A stretch of DNA of 64,000 nucleotides from Nocardia miyunensis NBRC 108239 (GTDB taxonomy: Bacteria; Actinomycetota; Actinomycetes; Mycobacteriales; Mycobacteriaceae), in the NCBI RefSeq assembly GCF_001613065.1, contig NZ_BDBQ01000040.1:1-64000 (forward strand). The letters run 5' to 3'. A program made the translations under genes and the position numbers. Below the pieces are notes generated by a model. It was not told the DNA's origin, searched no databases, and saw only the letters and a list, made by a program, of their open reading frames with translations. Positions within the stretch are counted from its first letter, which is position 1. Every line of letters begins with the position of its first letter. Below, piece by piece: positions 51,956-61,453 of the stretch.

Positions 51956-52927
51956 TTACGCTCGAAGAAGGTCGGTCGAGACCGCCCAGAGATGCTCCGC
52001 GGCAGCGGGATCGAGCGCCCATTCCTTGACGCCGTGCGGGTGCTGTGCGAGCTCGGAGTCGTTCGGCACGGTGTAGGCCTCCTGTGCGTCGTCGAGGTAG
52101 TGCCCACCGGTGTGCGCGAATTGCGGGGCGACGGCTGCGACGATGCTGGTTGCGGCCCCCTGCCCGACCGTCTTGTACGTGAAGACGCCGGCGGCCTCGG
52201 CCGCGTCGAGCGACTCCCTCTGCTGGGTCGTGAAGTTCCGTTGCAGCCCGGTCGCGACACCGCCCGGGTTGACCGCATTGGCGACGATGCCGTCGGACGC
52301 CCAGAGCCGGGTCGCTTCGACGGTGAACAGGGAGTTCGCGGTCTTCGATTGGGCGTAGGCGATCTGGGGATCGTAGCTTCGGCGCTCGAAGTGGAGGTCG
52401 TCGAAATCGATTCCGGAACGCATGTGCGCTGTCGAGCTGACCGAGACGATCCGCGCCCCGTCGCGCTCCGCAGCCCCCCGCGCCAATGCGTCGCGGAGCC
52501 CCACGGCGAGGCCGAAGTGGCCGAGGTGGTTCGTCGCGAACTGCAGCTCCCAACCCTCGGCGGTGCGCTCGAGGCCGCTCGTGACGACCCCGGCATTGTT
52601 GATCAGGAGATGCAGCGGGCCACTCCACGCATCGACGAAGGCGGTGACCGTGTCTCGGTTCGCAAGATCGAGTCGAACAACGCGCGGCCGGATCGCTCCG
52701 GTCGACCGCTCGATCTCGTCCGCGACGGTGTTTCCCGCATCACGATTACGGACCGCAAGTGTCACCTCAGCACCGGCTGCAGCCAGCACGCGGGCCGTCT
52801 CGGCACCGAGTCCGGAGGACCCGCCCGTGACGATCGCGCGTAGTCCGCCGAGGTCGATGCCGTAAAGCGCCTCTTCGGCGGTGGTGGCAGCGCTGAAAGC
52901 GGTGGTGATGAGAGCAGGCAAGGTCAT
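51956..52927 (-). CDS. short-chain dehydrogenase/reductase (retinol-dehydrogenase-like)
   Basis: A 323-residue SDR: cofactor motif TGGSSGLGAETAR near 36, NNAGV near 112, catalytic serine in VSVSSTAH and Tyr-x3-Lys in YAQSKT. Its N-terminal tag FSAATTAEEALYGIDL and length match the WW-oxidoreductase/retinol dehydrogenase-like group. Divergent from a TetR gene 63 bases away, which probably represses it. Confidence 0.9.
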   Translation of the reverse strand: MTLPALITTAFSAATTAEEALYGIDLGGLRAIVTGGSSGLGAETARVLAAAGAEVTLAVRNRDAGNTVADEIERSTGAIRPRVVRLDLANRDTVTAFVDAWSGPLHLLINNAGVVTSGLERTAEGWELQFATNHLGHFGLAVGLRDALARGAAERDGARIVSVSSTAHMRSGIDFDDLHFERRSYDPQIAYAQSKTANSLFTVEATRLWASDGIVANAVNPGGVATGLQRNFTTQQRESLDAAEAAGVFTYKTVGQGAATSIVAAVAPQFAHTGGHYLDDAQEAYTVPNDSELAQHPHGVKEWALDPAAAEHLWAVSTDLLRA

Positions 52928-52990
52928 ATCGCCAACTATACGGAGTGAACGATACTTGTAAAGTTAGACTACTCCTCTTAGGCTCGACTC

Positions 52991-53563
52991 ATGAGCAATC
53001 GGGAAGCACGCAGCGAGAGTGTGGCGACCGTCGGAGCGGATCGTCGCGTGGCTGTCCTGGATTCGGCGCTCGCCACATTCGCGCGATTCGGATACCGCAA
53101 GACATCGATGGAAGACGTCGCCCGGGCCGCACATATCTCGCGCCCCGGTCTCTATTTTCTGTTCGCGTCCAAGGAGGATCTCTTCCGCGCCGCCGTAGGC
53201 CAGGCTCTAGAGCAGGACATTGCTGAGGTGGAGCGGATTCTGGGGGAGTCCGACCGATCGCTCCGTGACCGACTTCTGGATTCGTTCGACCGCTGGGCTG
53301 GTCGTTACATCGGTCCGATGACCCGCGACGTCGCGGCAGTGATCGAGGGCAATCCCGACCTTCTCGGAACCATCGTGGAGACCGCGCCGCGACGCTTCGA
53401 AGAATTGATCACGGACGCGATTGCCGTCGAGTCGGGCGGAGAGGCGGCCGCCAAGGTGGCGCAGACGATGATCAGCGCATCGATCGGCATCAAGCACCAA
53501 GCCGGCTCACGGGAGCTCTACCTCGAACGCCTCGAGGTCGCTCTGGATCTCCTGGTGCCCTGA
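52991..53563 (+). CDS. TetR-family transcriptional regulator
   Basis: A 190-residue regulator; helix-turn-helix at about 20-65 (VLDSALATFARFGYRKTSME, VARAAHISRPGLYFLFASKE) and an unconserved ligand domain. Divergent from the SDR gene. The 63-base spacer has AT-rich words (ACTATACGGAG, GATACTTGTAAAGTTAG) but no clear palindrome. A second SDR gene lies convergently downstream. Confidence 0.88.
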   Translation: MSNREARSESVATVGADRRVAVLDSALATFARFGYRKTSMEDVARAAHISRPGLYFLFASKEDLFRAAVGQALEQDIAEVERILGESDRSLRDRLLDSFDRWAGRYIGPMTRDVAAVIEGNPDLLGTIVETAPRRFEELITDAIAVESGGEAAAKVAQTMISASIGIKHQAGSRELYLERLEVALDLLVP

Positions 53564-53597
53564 GGACGGCGTGCGGCCGAGCCCTCCCGCCGCCCTC

Positions 53598-54530
53598 CTA
53601 TGGGGCTCCTTCGGGCGCGGCGAATGGATCGACGCCGGTGAGCATCGAACTGGCGGACCACAATTCGGCGGCGGTGCCGGGATCGGTCAGGTGCGCTCGG
53701 GGCGTCTCCCGATGTGCTTGTCCGCGAAGGCCGAAAATCCTTGGCCCCCACAGTTCCCCACCGGTGATGCCGGTGTCCAGGACCGTTCGGACGATGGCTC
53801 GGGCCCCCGCGTGCTTGCCGTGCAGCACGATGCCCGCGGGCAGTCCGCGCATTCGCTGGGACGCGGTGCGGACGAACAACGGTGGCCGAGCAGGAGTCAG
53901 CGAGTCCAGTGCGCCGCCGGGATGGACGACGATGCTGGCGGTGGTGGCACCGCGTGCTCGCAGCCGCCGATCGAGTTCGAAACCGAACAGCATCTGAGCC
54001 AGTTTCGATCGGCCGTAGCTGCGCTTGGCTCGATAGTCGTGCTCCGATTGCAGATCGGCAAGCTCCAGCCGCTCCGACCGCGCGGCGAAACTGCCCACGG
54101 TGATCACCCGGCTGTTCTCCGCCGCGGCCAGTACGGGCTCCAAGTGAGCGACCAGGGCGAAGTGTCCGAGATGGTTTGTCGCGAACATCAATTCGTGGCC
54201 TCGAGAGTCGATGCGGCGGTCCGGGCCCGAGGCCATCACCCCGGCGTTGAGTACGACCGCGTCCAGGCGCTCGACTCCGAGGTCGGCCACCGTCGCCGGC
54301 AGCGAGGACAGATCCGCCAGATCCAGGCGCACCCACCGGAGTCGAGCGTCCGGAACCCGTGCGCGGATCGTCTGCGCCGCGAGCTCGGCCTTGGCGGTGT
54401 CGCGGCAGCCCAGCACCACGGTGGCGCCGCCGGCCGCGAGTTGTTCGGCGACGAAGTACCCGATGCCCGCGCTGGCTCCGGTAACCAGAACCGTCTTCCC
54501 CTCGGCCCGCCGGCCGATATGCCATGTCAT
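53598..54530 (-). CDS. short-chain dehydrogenase/reductase
   Basis: A 310-residue SDR with TGASAGIGYFVAEQ near 17, LNAGVM near 93, VGSFAA and catalytic SYGRSKLAQM. It belongs to the same retinol-dehydrogenase-like group as the SDR at 51956. ATG at 54530 gives the family's normal short leader before the Rossmann motif. It converges on the TetR gene. Substrate unknown. Confidence 0.87.
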   Translation of the reverse strand: MTWHIGRRAEGKTVLVTGASAGIGYFVAEQLAAGGATVVLGCRDTAKAELAAQTIRARVPDARLRWVRLDLADLSSLPATVADLGVERLDAVVLNAGVMASGPDRRIDSRGHELMFATNHLGHFALVAHLEPVLAAAENSRVITVGSFAARSERLELADLQSEHDYRAKRSYGRSKLAQMLFGFELDRRLRARGATTASIVVHPGGALDSLTPARPPLFVRTASQRMRGLPAGIVLHGKHAGARAIVRTVLDTGITGGELWGPRIFGLRGQAHRETPRAHLTDPGTAAELWSASSMLTGVDPFAAPEGAP

Positions 54531-54712
54531 GCCCTCGAGCCTCACCTCCCGCGCTTGCACCGCGCTCACATTCCGCTGGCGCCGCACCTCCGGGGTTCGG
54601 CGCCAGCCGCGACGTTTCCGTACGCAGCTCTACGACGCGACCGAATTCGGTTCGACGTGGTGAATTGCTTTGACCGACGAACGTGGTGCGAGTTTCGTTC
54701 AGGCCGGATCGG

Positions 54713-55381
54713 CTACCCAGCACCGCCCTGATCGGTCCAGGCGACAACGCGTAACGGAAACGAGCCCATCCCGCGCACCGGCGCCGGCAGCGCGACCAGC
54801 CTGGCGCCGATGTCGGGAACCGCGTCCAGGTTGGTCATCTGCTCGATGATCGGAATTCCCGCACCGAGCAGAGCGTGATGGCACGGCCGCGTCGGCAGCG
54901 ACGTGTCGTCGATGTCGAGCGAGTCGATTCCGACCAGCGCTACGTTGGCGGCGACCAGTGCATCCGCGACCTCGCCCACCAAGAAGGGATGGCCGGGGCC
55001 GCGGTACGCCGGCGAACCCCACCGGGCCGACCAGCCGGTGTGCACGAGTACCGCCTTGCCCCACAACCGTGCGGGGTCGCCGAGCGTATCCGGCCCCACC
55101 GCGCGGGCGCCCACCGCGCGGATCATCACGATCGCGACGTTGAACAGCCGTTCCAGCGGTAACTCGGCGATATCTGCGCGGTCGGCGTGGAATTGAAAGG
55201 GCGCGTCGATATATGTCCCGGTATTGCCGACCATGTTCACGCGCGCGATGTCGTAGGTCATGCCGATCAGCCGCGACCGCTCACGCGAGAGCTCCGTGGT
55301 GATCCGCGGACCAGGCAGGCCGGCGCAGGTGAGCATGCCGTCCGAGATCGGATGGGACAGCTCCACCATGACCTTGCTCAT
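54713..55381 (-). CDS. cyclase-family protein (kynurenine-formamidase-like), altered metal motif
   Basis: A 222-residue cyclase-family protein: opening VELSHPISDGMLTCAGLPGP, then NMVGNTGTYIDAPFQFHAD, VLVHTGWSARWGS and DSLDIDD. In metal-dependent members the motif is H-x-G-T-H-x-D; here the two histidines are Asn and Tyr (NTGTYID), so metal binding is probably changed or the enzyme uses other ligands. Such NTGTYxD members are a recurrent variant in actinomycetes. Reaction unknown. Confidence 0.8.
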   Translation of the reverse strand: MSKVMVELSHPISDGMLTCAGLPGPRITTELSRERSRLIGMTYDIARVNMVGNTGTYIDAPFQFHADRADIAELPLERLFNVAIVMIRAVGARAVGPDTLGDPARLWGKAVLVHTGWSARWGSPAYRGPGHPFLVGEVADALVAANVALVGIDSLDIDDTSLPTRPCHHALLGAGIPIIEQMTNLDAVPDIGARLVALPAPVRGMGSFPLRVVAWTDQGGAG

Positions 55382-55532
55382 ACCAGCGACCGTACCGGCC
55401 GACGCTCCGCCGTGGACTTGCGGATCTCGATGTCGTGATCGCGTTCGCCGGTCCCGGCCGGTATTCGAGGAGAATCATGGCGGTCACGGCGTTTTCGATT
55501 GCTGAACGGTAGCTGGGGCATATTATTGCTGA

Positions 55533-55766
55533 ATGGCCCAATGTGAGGTTTGTGGCAACGAGTACTCGATGGCATTCACGGTCGAGGCGCAGGGCGCCCG
55601 GCACGTATTCGACAGCTTCGAATGCGCTATTCACAAGCTGGCACCTATCTGCGAGCACTGTCAGTGCCGGATCATCGGCCACGGAGTGGAGGCGGACGGG
55701 CGCTTCTTCTGCTGCGCGCACTGCGCGTTGTCCGAAGGCGCCAAGGGGTTGGTCGACCATATTTGA
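55533..55766 (+). CDS. small zinc-ribbon/metallothionein-like protein
   Basis: A 77-residue protein with nine cysteines and several histidines in paired motifs (CEVCGNEY, FECAIHKLAPICEHCQCRIIGHG, FFCCAHCALSEG). This resembles treble-clef or bacterial metallothionein-like proteins that hold zinc. Likely cytosolic; binding zinc for storage or as a structural ribbon is inferred. A terminator-like hairpin lies 91 bases downstream. Ribosome site is weak. Confidence 0.75.
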   Translation: MAQCEVCGNEYSMAFTVEAQGARHVFDSFECAIHKLAPICEHCQCRIIGHGVEADGRFFCCAHCALSEGAKGLVDHI

Positions 55767-55856
55767 CGGCGCGAGCGACTCCGCGGACTCCTAGGTCGGG
55801 GTATCCAGCACAGCGCGCAGCGGACACAGCACAAGGCGATCATCGCATCGTCGCCA

Positions 55857-55895
55857 ACGACCGAGGGTTACAGCACGTTGTCTGCCCTCGGTCGT
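55857..55895. terminator. terminator-like hairpin
   Basis: ACGACCGAGGG (55857-55867) and its exact reverse complement (55885-55895) flank a 17-base loop. It lies between the zinc-ribbon gene and the AraC gene. Confidence 0.5.
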
Positions 55896-56077
55896 CTGGC
55901 GCTGTTGCCGTGCTGTTCATGGGGCGGGGGTAATCCGGGGTGAGATCGTCGATCGGCTCTGCCAGGACGGAAACACGTCGTTCCAGCACCGGCAATGTGT
56001 GAGTCCGGGTGTCGGGCAGAATAATCAGCGCACTAACCGCGTCCATCCGAATCTGCTGAGCCGATCGAGGTTTCGCA

Positions 56078-57073
56078 TTGAACTACGACGAATGGCATGT
56101 GACCGGCGCCGCCGAATGGACCGAGCTGGCCAACAGCATCGTCCCGATGGATCACCGATATCGAGATCGGGATCGGTGGCAGGTCGATCTGATCATGCAA
56201 TGGTCGGCCACCTACAGCCTGCTGAGCTGGGATCAGCCGGGCGACCGTGTCGCCTTCCGCACGCCCTCGCATATTCGCCGGGTACCTGCCGAGCACTTCT
56301 ACTGGCTGGTCGTCCCGGAGCACGGCGGGTTCTCCGTCGGGGATGACGACGAAACCAACAGCATCGCACCGGGGCAGGCGCTGCTGCTGGGATTGGACCG
56401 ATCCTGTCGGCTGCGGGTGCCCGGCTCGATGGCCTATGCCATGCAGATCCCGCGCACCGATGTCGACCACGCAATCTCGCCGATCGGAAGGCGGCGGCCG
56501 CATCTCGATCTGAGGTCCGGTCTGGGCCGGATCGTGCATGGCATGATTCGCGACCTGCATGCCGAACGCTCGCAGCTCACCAGCCGCCAATTCAACGCGG
56601 TCTGTGATCGGATCACCGAACTGGTGTGCATGATGGCCGTGGGCGATAACGGCCCGCAGTCGGCCCATCTGGCGGAGATCGCCGAGACCGTGCGCCGGTA
56701 CGTGCGCGCCAACATCGGAGTCGCGGACCTGCGGATGCCCGCGGTGGCGCGGGCGCTCGGCTGGTCGCCACGACAGTTGCGCATTGCGTTGCAGCAAGCC
56801 GGGACTACGTATCGTGAAGTGCGCCAGGACGAATCACTGCGCGTCGCGCGCGATCTGCTCGAAAACTTGGATACGACAATGACGGTCGGTGAGATCGCGG
56901 TGCGAAGCGGATTCACTGTCACCTGGTTCTCGGCCGCGTTCAAGGTGCGATACGGCGAAACGCCACGAGAATTCCGCAGGCGCCGGCTCGCCGAGGGGCT
57001 CGGGCGGCCGGCGCCGCCGGTCAGTCGGCCGGATACAGCCGCACCGGCAGGGCGAGTGGGCCCGCGGTCATGA
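56078..57073 (+). CDS. AraC-family transcriptional regulator
   Basis: A 331-residue activator: an N-terminal AraC-binding-like domain (about 15-180) and a C-terminal pair of helix-turn-helix motifs (RMPAVARALGWSPRQLRIAL; TVGEIAVRSGFTVTWFSAAF, RYGETPREFRRRRL). The start is TTG at 56078 with GAGG 8 bases before. The last 53 bases overlap the end of the P450 gene on the opposite strand. It may control that P450 or another local gene. Confidence 0.87.
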   Translation: MNYDEWHVTGAAEWTELANSIVPMDHRYRDRDRWQVDLIMQWSATYSLLSWDQPGDRVAFRTPSHIRRVPAEHFYWLVVPEHGGFSVGDDDETNSIAPGQALLLGLDRSCRLRVPGSMAYAMQIPRTDVDHAISPIGRRRPHLDLRSGLGRIVHGMIRDLHAERSQLTSRQFNAVCDRITELVCMMAVGDNGPQSAHLAEIAETVRRYVRANIGVADLRMPAVARALGWSPRQLRIALQQAGTTYREVRQDESLRVARDLLENLDTTMTVGEIAVRSGFTVTWFSAAFKVRYGETPREFRRRRLAEGLGRPAPPVSRPDTAAPAGRVGPRS

Positions 57074-58226
57074 TCTGCGGACTGATCGCGAGCAGTGCCG
57101 AATCTTGTGCCAGGCGCAACAGCGGGAAGCGGTTGAACAAGGCCGACAACGCAATACGCGCCTCCAGCCGGGCCAGCGGAGCACCCAGGCAGACGTGCGG
57201 GCCACGCCCGAAGGCCAGCTGACCACGGTGGTCATGATCGATGTCGAAAACATCGGCCTCCGGGTAGCGTTCCGGGTCCCGTCCGACATTGCCGTTCCAG
57301 ATGACGATGGCGCCCTTCGGCAGGTCTACACCCGCGATGGTGACATCGCGCTGCGCGTACCGGAGATTGGCGCTGTACACCGGAGACCGGTAGCGCAGTG
57401 CCTCCTCCACCACATCCGCCCAGCGGTCCTGGGTCAGCGCCTTGTCCAGCTGTTCGGGATTGTCGCTCAGCGCGGTGATCGCGTTGGCCAGCAGGTGCAC
57501 GGTTGTCTCGTGTCCGGCCATGATCACCAGCCACAACATGTTGACCATATCGTCGGTGGTGAGGTTGTCGGTGTTGGCCGCCAGCATCGCCGAAGTCAGG
57601 TCGTCACCCGGTTCGCGCCGTTTGGCCTCGAGGAAATCTCCCAGGAACGCCAGCATCTCGCCCATGGCCGCCTGCATCTGCTCAGCGGTGCTGGTGTGCG
57701 ACATGAGGATGGCAGCCCAATCCCGCAACCGCGACTGATCTGCGTCCCGCACCCCGTACAGTTCGCAGATCACCCGCACCGGAAACGGAAGTGTGAAACG
57801 TGGAATGAGATCCACTTCGCCCTGCTCGTCGGCGAAGCCGTCGATGAGTTCCGCCGCGATCCGTCGGATCTGCGACTCGAGTGCGGCGACCCGCGCGGGT
57901 GTGAACGCGGCGCTGATCGTCTTGCGTAACCGTCGATGGTCTTCGCCGTCCTTGTTCAACATGTGGTCGATGTCGGTAAACGCGCGCATCGGCCAATCGG
58001 CGGGAATGGTGCCGTCGTGTAGAGCCGGACACTTCTGAGCATTCTTGCTGAAAACGGTGCCGTCGCCCGCGAGCACTTCGCTCACGGCTTGATAGCTCAT
58101 CGCTGTCCAGGCCGCGACACCGCCGGTCAGTTCGACTGGAACCAGCGGCCCGCGCCGAGCGATCCGCTCGTAGGTCTCGAGTACTGTTTCTCCTGCGGTG
58201 GGTAGCTGGATGACCGAATCCGTCAT
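57021..58226 (-). CDS. cytochrome P450
   Basis: A 401-residue soluble class I P450. The oxygen-binding I-helix motif AGHETT is near 237, the ExxR pair in EALRYRSP near 280 and the heme-cysteine loop FGRGPHVCLGAPLAR near 344. ATG at 58226 follows GGAGA. The sequence style fits actinomycete CYP105/107-like hydroxylases. No adjacent ferredoxin. The 58227-58598 stretch upstream holds no supported gene. Confidence 0.92.
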   Translation of the reverse strand: MTDSVIQLPTAGETVLETYERIARRGPLVPVELTGGVAAWTAMSYQAVSEVLAGDGTVFSKNAQKCPALHDGTIPADWPMRAFTDIDHMLNKDGEDHRRLRKTISAAFTPARVAALESQIRRIAAELIDGFADEQGEVDLIPRFTLPFPVRVICELYGVRDADQSRLRDWAAILMSHTSTAEQMQAAMGEMLAFLGDFLEAKRREPGDDLTSAMLAANTDNLTTDDMVNMLWLVIMAGHETTVHLLANAITALSDNPEQLDKALTQDRWADVVEEALRYRSPVYSANLRYAQRDVTIAGVDLPKGAIVIWNGNVGRDPERYPEADVFDIDHDHRGQLAFGRGPHVCLGAPLARLEARIALSALFNRFPLLRLAQDSALLAISPQIMTAGPLALPVRLYPAD

Positions 58227-58598
58227 GATGTCTCCGATGATCTGATCGAACGAGAGCGCCGGACCTTTCCGGTCCGTGCCTCGCTCAGTGTCGATCACCA
58301 CCGCAGCCCTGGCGGGACGAGTCCAATTCTTTGCCTCGCAACGGAATTCGCAGTCTTCGGAACGTAACGCCCGAGTGTGGACGCTGTGCCGGGCGGGCGC
58401 GCACGCCGAGCCGCAAGTCCTTCGCGTCGAGAACGAAAACGGGAAAATCGGCGAGCGTCGAGCTCGGTGCAGATCCGGAAGTCGGAGTGAGTCGGCATGT
58501 CTGGCCTCGAGTTGCCGAAATCCTCAGCAGCACAGGCGAGTTCGAACGGTACCTGCGCAGGCCGACAGCCGATGACCGTTCATGGCAAGGGACTGAGC
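58227..58598. other. gene-free stretch upstream of the P450
   Basis: Short unsupported frames only. It should hold the P450 promoter, but no operator or hairpin is obvious. Confidence 0.4.
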
Positions 58599-60008
58599 CT
58601 AGCCTCTAGCGCACTCCGGAGTCAGGCGCAGCAGCGCCAGGCCGTGGGGCGCGACGCCGAACTGGCTGACCAGACCGGTTGTCGTCGCCGATGTGTGGGC
58701 CCACAAGTCGCGCACCGTATAGCACTGTGCGCTCGGCAATCCGGCCGCAGAGGCCGTAGTGCTGATGTCGGCGGGGCGGTCGTCCGGGTTGTACAGGGCG
58801 ACCGCGACCGAGCCGTCGGAGAGTGGTTTGACCATGACATGATCGTCGGTGGGCAGGAAGGTTCCCTGCACCGATGCCGGGTCCTGGTCGACGGCGATGA
58901 CCTCATGGTTGGTGAGTATCGTCCGGGTCTGCTCGGTCATGGCACGTACGTCGTTGCCCGCGATCAGGGGCGCGGCCAGCATGGCCCACAGCGAGAAATG
59001 CGTGCGCTGTTCCTCGGTTGTCAGGCTGTACTGCGGATCCCGCAGGGCCGCAAGCTGTTCCGGGGTCAGCGTCAACAGCGATGTCGCGCGTTTGACGGCC
59101 GCGCGGGCGGAGATCCGCTGTTGCAGAGTCAGCGGCAGCGCCTTCAGCGCCGCGCTGGGCACCGTACCCGGGTGCATGCCGAGGAACTCGGCCAACTGGG
59201 TGCCGACGACCAGCATGTCGGGATCGTTCCAGTAGCCAGGACGGCTGCGCGCGGCGACAGGAGTCGCAGCGGCCAACTGATCGGTGATGCCCAGAAACTG
59301 CTCCGACGAGAAGTCGTTCACCGCGACGACCGGAGTTCCGTTGTGCCAGAACGGGTACAGATCGTGGGCGTTGCGAGTCAGGTCCGCGATACGGGACCAG
59401 TCGTAGTCCCGCGCCGCGTGCAGTCCGGCGGAACTGTTCGGGTTGATGCTGTAGAGGATGTGGCGGCCGGTGGCGCGCAACGCATCTCGCATCGCCGTGA
59501 ACACGCGCACCTGAGTGGTCAGGTCGTCGTCGTTACGGCACCAGTCGTATTTCAGGAAGTCCACGCCCCAGGCGGCGAAGGTCCGCGCGTCCTGATTCTC
59601 GTGCCCGGCGCTCGCGTTCAGCAGGGATTGACCGCAGGTTTCGTTGTACGGGCTGGAGTACAGCCCCAGCAACATCCCCCGGTCGTGGGCGTAGCGCGCC
59701 AGCGCGGCGATTCCGCTGGGGAATCTTTGCGGGTCGGCCACCAGGTTCCCGGCGGCATCGCGAGCGGCTGCCGCCCACCCGGCGTCGAGATTCACATAGC
59801 GGTAGCCCGCATCCCGCATTCCCGAACTCACCAGGGCGTCGATCATCGTGCGGATGTTGGCTTCGGTCAACGGGATTCCGGAGTTCCACGAGTTCCATCC
59901 CATCGGCGGGCCCGCGCTCGCGGGTTCGGCGGCCGCGGTCGGTACCGGAGCCACGCCGAGCACCGCGGTCACCGTACAGACCGCCACAACCCAATGAAGA
60001 ATCCGCAT
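58599..60008 (-). CDS. secreted alpha-galactosidase, GH27
   Basis: A 469-residue secreted enzyme. Signal peptide MRILHWVVAVCTVTAVLGVA with cleavage near AAA-EP. The GH27 barrel opens with PPMGWNSWNSG; the nucleophile is D155 in LKYDWCRND and the acid/base lies in YWNDPDML near 262. A C-terminal beta-domain follows. It releases terminal alpha-galactose outside the cell. ATG at 60008 is preferred to upstream starts because the signal peptide fits and the decayed copy at 20393 keeps a methionine there. That partial copy shows the gene was once duplicated. Confidence 0.9.
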   Translation of the reverse strand: MRILHWVVAVCTVTAVLGVAPVPTAAAEPASAGPPMGWNSWNSGIPLTEANIRTMIDALVSSGMRDAGYRYVNLDAGWAAAARDAAGNLVADPQRFPSGIAALARYAHDRGMLLGLYSSPYNETCGQSLLNASAGHENQDARTFAAWGVDFLKYDWCRNDDDLTTQVRVFTAMRDALRATGRHILYSINPNSSAGLHAARDYDWSRIADLTRNAHDLYPFWHNGTPVVAVNDFSSEQFLGITDQLAAATPVAARSRPGYWNDPDMLVVGTQLAEFLGMHPGTVPSAALKALPLTLQQRISARAAVKRATSLLTLTPEQLAALRDPQYSLTTEEQRTHFSLWAMLAAPLIAGNDVRAMTEQTRTILTNHEVIAVDQDPASVQGTFLPTDDHVMVKPLSDGSVAVALYNPDDRPADISTTASAAGLPSAQCYTVRDLWAHTSATTTGLVSQFGVAPHGLALLRLTPECARG

Positions 60009-60173
60009 CGCGCCGCGACGTCGGGTGGCGGCGAACTTCACCGTTGTAGACCGGAGCATGACGTCATGGTCGCAGCGTCTCGCTGATGGGAAGGATTTGT
60101 GATCGCTCACATGGAGCCAGGGGAGGCGTTGACCGACGCCGTGATCGGTTTGCTGCCGGCGCCTCGCGCCGCG

Positions 60174-60410
60174 TCAGTCGACAGGCCCCCGGGCGGTCAG
60201 CACGGTTCTGAGCACGTGCTCGACCGCGGACTCGAACAGCGCTCCCCGTAGCTCGTTTCGTTCGGCGAGGTTGCGGGTGGCGAGGTCGAGCATCTGGTCG
60301 GGCGTCATGCGGCGAACCACCAGGGCGGCAACGTCTTCCAGATCGAGGTCGCTGTTCGCGTTGTCCAGTCTGGTCAGGGCGAACGCGACCACGATTTCCT
60401 CGTCGGTCAT
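60174..60410 (-). CDS. small conserved-looking protein, unknown
   Basis: A 78-residue helical acidic protein (MTDEEIVVAFALTRLDNANS, DLEDVAALVVRRMTPDQMLD) starting at an ATG with GGGAGG about 9 bases upstream. No membrane segment or cysteines. Composition and ribosome site support a real gene; family not recognised. Confidence 0.55.
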   Translation of the reverse strand: MTDEEIVVAFALTRLDNANSDLDLEDVAALVVRRMTPDQMLDLATRNLAERNELRGALFESAVEHVLRTVLTARGPVD

Positions 60411-60659
60411 ACCTCGCCTCCCGCCGTTCGCTCGTGCGGCAACCCCTTGGTAGCCAGGCTCAATGCTACGGCGTCGGTCCTCTTGCCTCCCATATGAGCG
60501 GGCACACACGATGCTGCGGCGGGCGGCGCAGCCCAGGTCATTTCGGGGCGAGACTTACAGGCGGTGGAACCCCCCGCGATGTGGTCAGGATCGCCCTCGA
60601 CTTCAGCGGCGGCGTGACATCGGTGCGCCTGTCGCTGGTGATCATGTCGGCGCGGCGGC

Positions 60660-61055
60660 TCAGATCCCGTTGATCCGTTCAGGCTCGATGACGAACATGA
60701 CCCGCACCTGGTCGCGGCCGCCGTACCACGGGTACGGCCCGCCGAGATAGCGCTGGGCGAGCTCCTCGATGTGCTGGGTCGCGCCCTCTTTCCGCACCTC
60801 CCGCACGCGTCCGCGTACCTGGAAGTACCGGCGCTGCTGCGCGGGATCGGTGACCGTGAGCGCCACCCGCGGATCGCGCTGGATGTTCTTCGTCTTCACG
60901 TGTGTGAGCACGCTGTTGATCAGCACATGCTCGCCATCGGTGTCCACCCAGGTCTGGGTGACCTGCGGCGACCCGTCCGGCATTGTCGTGGCCAGATAGC
61001 ACAGCACGGGTTGCTGGAGCAGGTTGATGAGGTCTTCAGGCATCTTCACATGCAT
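60660..61055 (-). CDS. PPOX-class flavin split-barrel protein (F420/FMN)
   Basis: A 131-residue pyridoxamine-phosphate-oxidase-fold protein: LLQQPVLCYLATTMPDGSPQ, VLINSVLTHVKTKNIQRDPR and YFQVRGRVREV. This is the split-barrel F420/FMN-dependent oxidoreductase group common in mycobacteria and nocardiae. ATG at 61055 is the best start, without a strong ribosome site. Substrate unknown. Confidence 0.87.
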   Translation of the reverse strand: MHVKMPEDLINLLQQPVLCYLATTMPDGSPQVTQTWVDTDGEHVLINSVLTHVKTKNIQRDPRVALTVTDPAQQRRYFQVRGRVREVRKEGATQHIEELAQRYLGGPYPWYGGRDQVRVMFVIEPERINGI

Positions 61056-61453
61056 CACTCTATGAGCGCGTCTCGGCAACCCGCCTGTGGTCGGGTCGAT
61101 CGCTGCCGATGCGGGTCCGTCCTCACCCACGTCCGAACCGTCTCGGGATGCCCTACACCCGACAACTCGGCGACCGCGTGCATCGCCGCCCACTCCGACC
61201 GGTGCCGCTCGGAGATCGGATGGTTGTGGATCGCCGAAATCTACTGGCGTGAGCGGGTTCTCGCCTCAGTGGTGTTCCGGGGGTACACGTCTCGATCGAA
61301 GGGCGGCGACGATCGGCACCCGGATTGGCACCGCGATCTCCAAGCTCATCCGGATGCCGAACCGGTGATCTACGCGCGTCGGCGCAGGGTGCGCACCCGC
61401 ACCTGGGCCGACTTGTCCATCGGGCATGAGGTAGGGCGGCAACGTTCTGGAAG
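61056..61453. other. gene-free stretch
   Basis: Frames on both strands lack ribosome sites and family signatures. Nothing supportable is seen. Confidence 0.4.
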
